From Polyangia bacterium (GTDB lineage Bacteria > Myxococcota_A > Polyangia > Nannocystales > Nannocystaceae): a stretch of 64,000 bases of DNA. Location: the NCBI GenBank assembly GCA_030430565.1, contig JAUIKS010000022.1:124001-188000 (forward strand), written 5' to 3'. Positions 61,071 through 64,000 of this stretch are shown one piece after another (the stretch's first letter is position 1; the number at the start of each line of letters is the position of its first letter). The position numbers and the translations under genes are program-made. The notes under the pieces were generated by a model. That model was not told the origin of the DNA. It ran no database searches and saw only the letters and a list, made by a program, of their open reading frames with translations.

Positions 61071-62839
61071 TGCCGTCCATCGATGCGCAGCGCGTTTGCC
61101 TGATTCGCGTGGTCGGTAAAGATGGTCGCCGCGAGTCGTTCGGGAGCGGGTTCTTGTGCGACGGGCGACGAGTCGTGACGTGCGCGCACGTCGTCCTCGA
61201 GGACCTCGGCGCGGAGATCGAGGTTAGGCTGCTCTCTGAGATTCACTCGAGCGTACGGTCAGCGAAGGTAACCTGGCTCGCGCCCGCGAATGAACTCGAC
61301 GCGGCGGTCGTTGAGCTGGATGATGAGGTCGAAGGAATCGAGCCGATCCAGTGGGGTCGTTTTGATCGTAGCGCGGCGCTCGACGCCGAGTTCTGGGGAT
61401 TTCCGCGAGCCACGAAGACGCGAAGCGGAGGAGGCGTGCAGCGAGTCGATGCCCACGTCGAGGCGCGGCTGACCAAAGGGGGCCTTGCGAGGGGCCAGCT
61501 CGAGCTTCAGCCGGAGGGAGAGCCCAGATCCGCGGACGGGTGGAAAGGGATGTCGGGCGCGGGCGTCTTGGTCGGCGGTCGTCTCGTTGGCGTCTTCGCG
61601 GAGGGGACGGTAGAGGCTGGGGGGCGGCGTGTCTGGGCGGTGCCGGCAACTCGGATTCTCGAGCATAGCGACGCTCGCGCCGCGCTCGGAAACCCTTTGG
61701 CGGAACGGGTCCCTCCGCGCGCGACCTGGCAGGAGGCTCTCGGCGACTTCTTTCTCGACTTCTACGACGCGTATCGGCTTCGCAACTTTCTCCATCGACA
61801 GGCGCGGCCGGTCCATGACGCGCTCGCGGCGTCCGAGCCAGGTGAGGACTTCGCGGAGCTCGTGACTGTCGTGATTCGCCTGCTCGAGAGCATGAACCTG
61901 GTCAACGAACAACTCCTCAGGAACCTCGAGGGGCGCGGACGCTACACCGCGCAGGTCGGGCCGATCCGCGCGCTCTGGCGCGCGCAGCGTGCTCCTGGCG
62001 AGCGGACGCCAGAACCGCCTGGTTCGGTAACTGGCGCGGCGTCGCCGACCACGGTTCCAAGTCCCGCTCGTGATCGACCGACCCACACCTCCGTCGTCCT
62101 CGACCGTATCCGTCAGTGGGGTCACATCCTCAAGGCCTGCGCCGAGGACGATCGTGACCTGCTGTTTCTTGTCCACGCGTCACGCGAGCAGGACCTCGAC
62201 GTGTTCATGCAGCGGATTCGGGATTTCCTCGAAGAGGAGTGCTCGCGCCGGCATCGTGTTCTCACCGTCGAGCAGCAAGCTGATCACACCCGCGCCCGTA
62301 CCCAGGAGGATTGGGAGCGCCAGTTCATCCGCGCGACCCGGGCAGGGACACCCCCGCTCGGATTTGCGATCCAGCGCGACGCGAAGCGCGGGGCGTTGCT
62401 CTTCCTGGTCGAGGATCGCGGCGGTCCGCTGCGCGACCTCGACGAGCCGGCGGTCCGTGGGCTGCATCAATTCCTCCGTGACCGGCTCTCGGGCGCGCTC
62501 GCCACGTCAGGGAAGTCTAAACCCGTCCGTGTCGTGATCCCTATTGAGCAAAGCGACGAGAAGTCGAGGCTGCACAAGGAACTGCTTACGCTGCTGGCCT
62601 CTGTTGGCCGTCGGGGACCGCTGCACGTCGAGCCGCCCCTCGAGCTGCACTTTCCTTCGCAGAAAGACGTCGAGGATCACATCAACGCGGACGACGTGTT
62701 CCGAAACATCGACGGACCCACGCGGGAGCGCTGCTTGACCGTCTACCGCGAGGTCGCGGCCAGCCCCGGGCGCTCGCTGCAGGAGCTAGGCGACCGGCTG
62801 CACGAGATTCTCTTCAAGTGGGAGTCCGATCGCTGGTAA
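61070..62839 (+). CDS. Trypsin-like peptidase with EAD and probable iSTAND region
   Basis: 589 residues, no signal. Residues about 8-200 are a trypsin-like domain: VTCAHVV (His40), NELDAAVVEL (Asp77) and WKGMSGAGVLV (Ser162). Residues about 218-303 (ALGDFFLDFYDAYRLRNFL and LVTVVIRLLESMNLVNEQLL) fit an effector-associated domain (EAD1), which recruits effectors to partner proteins by homotypic contacts. From about 345 to the end the sequence (DLLFLVHASREQDLDVFMQR, then RVVIPIEQSDEKSRL) looks like the inactive STAND (iSTAND) region found beside EADs; the P-loop is absent. This combination is known from predicted vWA-MoxR ternary conflict systems. Confidence 0.75.
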   Translation: MPSIDAQRVCLIRVVGKDGRRESFGSGFLCDGRRVVTCAHVVLEDLGAEIEVRLLSEIHSSVRSAKVTWLAPANELDAAVVELDDEVEGIEPIQWGRFDRSAALDAEFWGFPRATKTRSGGGVQRVDAHVEARLTKGGLARGQLELQPEGEPRSADGWKGMSGAGVLVGGRLVGVFAEGTVEAGGRRVWAVPATRILEHSDARAALGNPLAERVPPRATWQEALGDFFLDFYDAYRLRNFLHRQARPVHDALAASEPGEDFAELVTVVIRLLESMNLVNEQLLRNLEGRGRYTAQVGPIRALWRAQRAPGERTPEPPGSVTGAASPTTVPSPARDRPTHTSVVLDRIRQWGHILKACAEDDRDLLFLVHASREQDLDVFMQRIRDFLEEECSRRHRVLTVEQQADHTRARTQEDWERQFIRATRAGTPPLGFAIQRDAKRGALLFLVEDRGGPLRDLDEPAVRGLHQFLRDRLSGALATSGKSKPVRVVIPIEQSDEKSRLHKELLTLLASVGRRGPLHVEPPLELHFPSQKDVEDHINADDVFRNIDGPTRERCLTVYREVAASPGRSLQELGDRLHEILFKWESDRW

Positions 62840-62851
62840 AACGGTTGCTCC

Positions 62852-63889
62852 ATGCCGCTCGCCCCTCCCAGGTTTGTTGGTGACTTTGGCTCGATCCCCG
62901 TCGATGGGCTGCGTGGGCAATACGGCCCGTACATCGCAGATCCCGGGCTCGTGCATGCGGCCAACACCGCGCTCGGTCTCGAGATGCCGCTCTTGCTCAC
63001 CGGCGATCCCGGCTGCGGCAAGTCGGACTTCGCCTGGGTAGCCGCGCGCGCGCTTGGGCACGACCGGCCGCTGCGTTGTCATGTTCGCAGCGACACCCGC
63101 GCTCGTGATTTGCTCTACCACTACGACGCGCTCGTGCGCTTCGGCGACGCCCAGCACGGTGACCCCGTCAAGAAGAAGCGCGCCGAGGACCCCAGGCACT
63201 ACATCGGCCTGCGCCCGCTTGGCGCCGCGTTGATGACCTCGGGGAGGCGTCAAGTCGTCCTGATCGATGAGATCGACAAGGCGCCGCGCGATTTGCCCAA
63301 CGACCTGTTGATTGAACTCGACGAGGGGCGCTTTGAGATCCCCGAGGTTGGCGATCACGACTGTTCCAAACCGGTCTTCGATCGTGCGCAAAAGACCGTC
63401 GCGTTGCAGCGGGAGATGGAGCGACCGGCGGGCATCAAAAAGCCGCTCGTCGTGATCACCAGCAACGCTGAGCGTCAGCTGCCGGAGCCCTTTCTGCGCC
63501 GCTGCGTGTTCTTTCACATCCCGCCGCAGCCACGCTCCCGACTCGAGGAGATCGCGTGCAAACGGTTCCCCGAGCAAGAGCCCAGGCTAATGGAGAGTTT
63601 GACGCGGGTATTCGCGGCCCTGCGCAAGCACGGCCAGGAGGTCCAGTTTACTAAGCTGCCGACGACCTCAGAGATGCTTGACTGGATGGGCGCGGCGACA
63701 CGGCTCTACAACCCCGATGATGTCCAGGACGCGCTTGACGCCTTCGAGGACGCGCTCGAGCGCGGCGGGGGTCGCCTGCCGAGCGGGAAACAGGAAGTGA
63801 CCTGGGCCGAGCTTCCCGGTGTCTCGTGCCTGCTCAAGCTCAAAGAAGACCTCGAGGAGGTCGGTCTGCGTGCAGCCTCGGCCCGATAG
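62852..63889 (+). CDS. MoxR-type AAA+ ATPase
   Basis: 345 residues. Walker A is LLLTGDPGCGKSDFAW (51-58 core), Walker B VVLIDEIDKAP (Asp139, Glu140), then sensor-1 VVITSNAERQLPEPFLRRC with an arginine finger in FLRRC. MoxR ATPases act with vWA-domain proteins as remodelling machines, and in conflict systems with vWA and EAD/peptidase partners. It lies 12 bases after the trypsin-EAD gene and overlaps the following GTG by 20 bases, so the operon continues. Confidence 0.9.
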   Translation: MPLAPPRFVGDFGSIPVDGLRGQYGPYIADPGLVHAANTALGLEMPLLLTGDPGCGKSDFAWVAARALGHDRPLRCHVRSDTRARDLLYHYDALVRFGDAQHGDPVKKKRAEDPRHYIGLRPLGAALMTSGRRQVVLIDEIDKAPRDLPNDLLIELDEGRFEIPEVGDHDCSKPVFDRAQKTVALQREMERPAGIKKPLVVITSNAERQLPEPFLRRCVFFHIPPQPRSRLEEIACKRFPEQEPRLMESLTRVFAALRKHGQEVQFTKLPTTSEMLDWMGAATRLYNPDDVQDALDAFEDALERGGGRLPSGKQEVTWAELPGVSCLLKLKEDLEEVGLRAASAR

Positions 63890-64000
63890 CCTGCTCGACT
63901 GGCTCGAGCAGCTCGCCGCCGCCCGGCTCATTGAGTTGAGCCCGCGGGTGCTGCTCTCATGCGAGCGACTGCTCAAGCTGCGCGAGACCTGGGAGCCTGC
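63870..64000 (+). CDS. Start of a further cargo gene (partial, runs off the window)
   Basis: A GTG at 63870 is preceded by GAGGAGG and opens a frame that stays open to the end of the window (43 residues; VQPRPDSLLDWLEQL, then PRVLLSCERLLKLRET). It overlaps the MoxR stop by 20 bases. In ternary conflict systems this position is usually held by a vWA-domain protein; nothing in the visible part proves or excludes that. Confidence 0.6.
   Translation, partial: MQPRPDSLLDWLEQLAAARLIELSPRVLLSCERLLKLRETWEP

Larger units (their letters stand above)
57762..64000. mobile_element. Integrative element at tRNA-Arg with protease-based conflict cargo (right end outside)
   Basis: From the tRNA 3' end the order is terminator, integrase and excisionase-like gene on the minus strand, then a plus-strand cargo operon: C25-like peptidase, trypsin-EAD-(iSTAND) protein, MoxR ATPase and a following partial gene. 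The layout (tRNA, integrase, regulator, accessory genes) is typical of genomic islands. Base composition does not differ sharply from the chromosome, so transfer may have come from a similar genome. Confidence 0.7.

Noticed and set aside
59496..63889. Cargo operon as a restriction or CRISPR-associated protease system
   Set aside because: There is no nuclease, methylase, Cas protein or repeat array; the EAD and MoxR components fit the ternary conflict group instead.

Overview
The window is high-GC DNA from a bacterium that looks like a myxobacterium, most likely of the Nannocystaceae/Polyangiales type (inference). The evidence is two proteins ending in a MYXO-CTERM-like Cys/TM/Arg sorting signal, many lipoproteins with Gly/Ser/Thr/Asp-rich linkers, a Ser/Thr kinase fused to an AAA ATPase and a long C-terminal region, cysteine-rich repeat proteins, and a fragment of the SCE4755 polysaccharide-monooxygenase-like family. 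No rRNA is present, so the genus cannot be fixed.

Layout. 1-1.5 kb: partial gene end, then a STAS-like/AhpD-like pair. 2-7.8 kb: a set of overlapping lipoprotein genes (beta-propellers, a cytochrome P460-like protein) meeting a convergent propeller/lipoprotein pair. 8.6-13.8 kb: two metallopeptidase genes divergent from a caspase-like gene. 13.8-17.4 kb: a chimeric truncated secreted protein, a six-repeat Cys-rich lipoprotein and an EF-hand protein. 17.4-20.5 kb: a DUF3604 protein and a small membrane protein/XRE regulator pair with a clear operator. 20.6-28.9 kb, minus strand: MBOAT, SGNH, adenylating enzyme, carrier protein, sulfotransferase and a second SGNH protein, a Dlt-like acylation operon in a Gram-negative. 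29-33 kb: kinase/ATPase regulator. 33-39 kb: HAD phosphatase, PlsX-like enzyme and the sulfate adenylyltransferase genes cysN and cysD. 39-57.5 kb: mixed housekeeping and envelope genes (nucleotidyltransferase-like protein, amidase, phosphoesterase, two SPFH proteins, aldehyde dehydrogenase, aconitase-family enzyme, SpoIID-like protein, FadL-like porin, aminotransferase).

57.7-64 kb: a tRNA-Arg(CCU) gene followed by a tyrosine integrase and an excisionase-like gene, then cargo made of a gingipain (C25)-like peptidase, a trypsin-EAD-(probable iSTAND) protein, a MoxR-type AAA+ ATPase and the start of another gene running off the window. This looks like an integrative element carrying a protease-based vWA-MoxR-type conflict (defence) system.

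The two most interesting systems are (i) the Dlt-like operon, whose MBOAT ends in FIYFQF, matching the FxYxxF acyl-shuttle motif, and whose carrier protein has an eight-lysine tail beside a partner with a very acidic N-terminal region, and (ii) the protease/ATPase cargo of the tRNA-Arg element. All functions are read from motifs without database searches. Long antisense ORFs opposite most real genes are artefacts of the high GC content.
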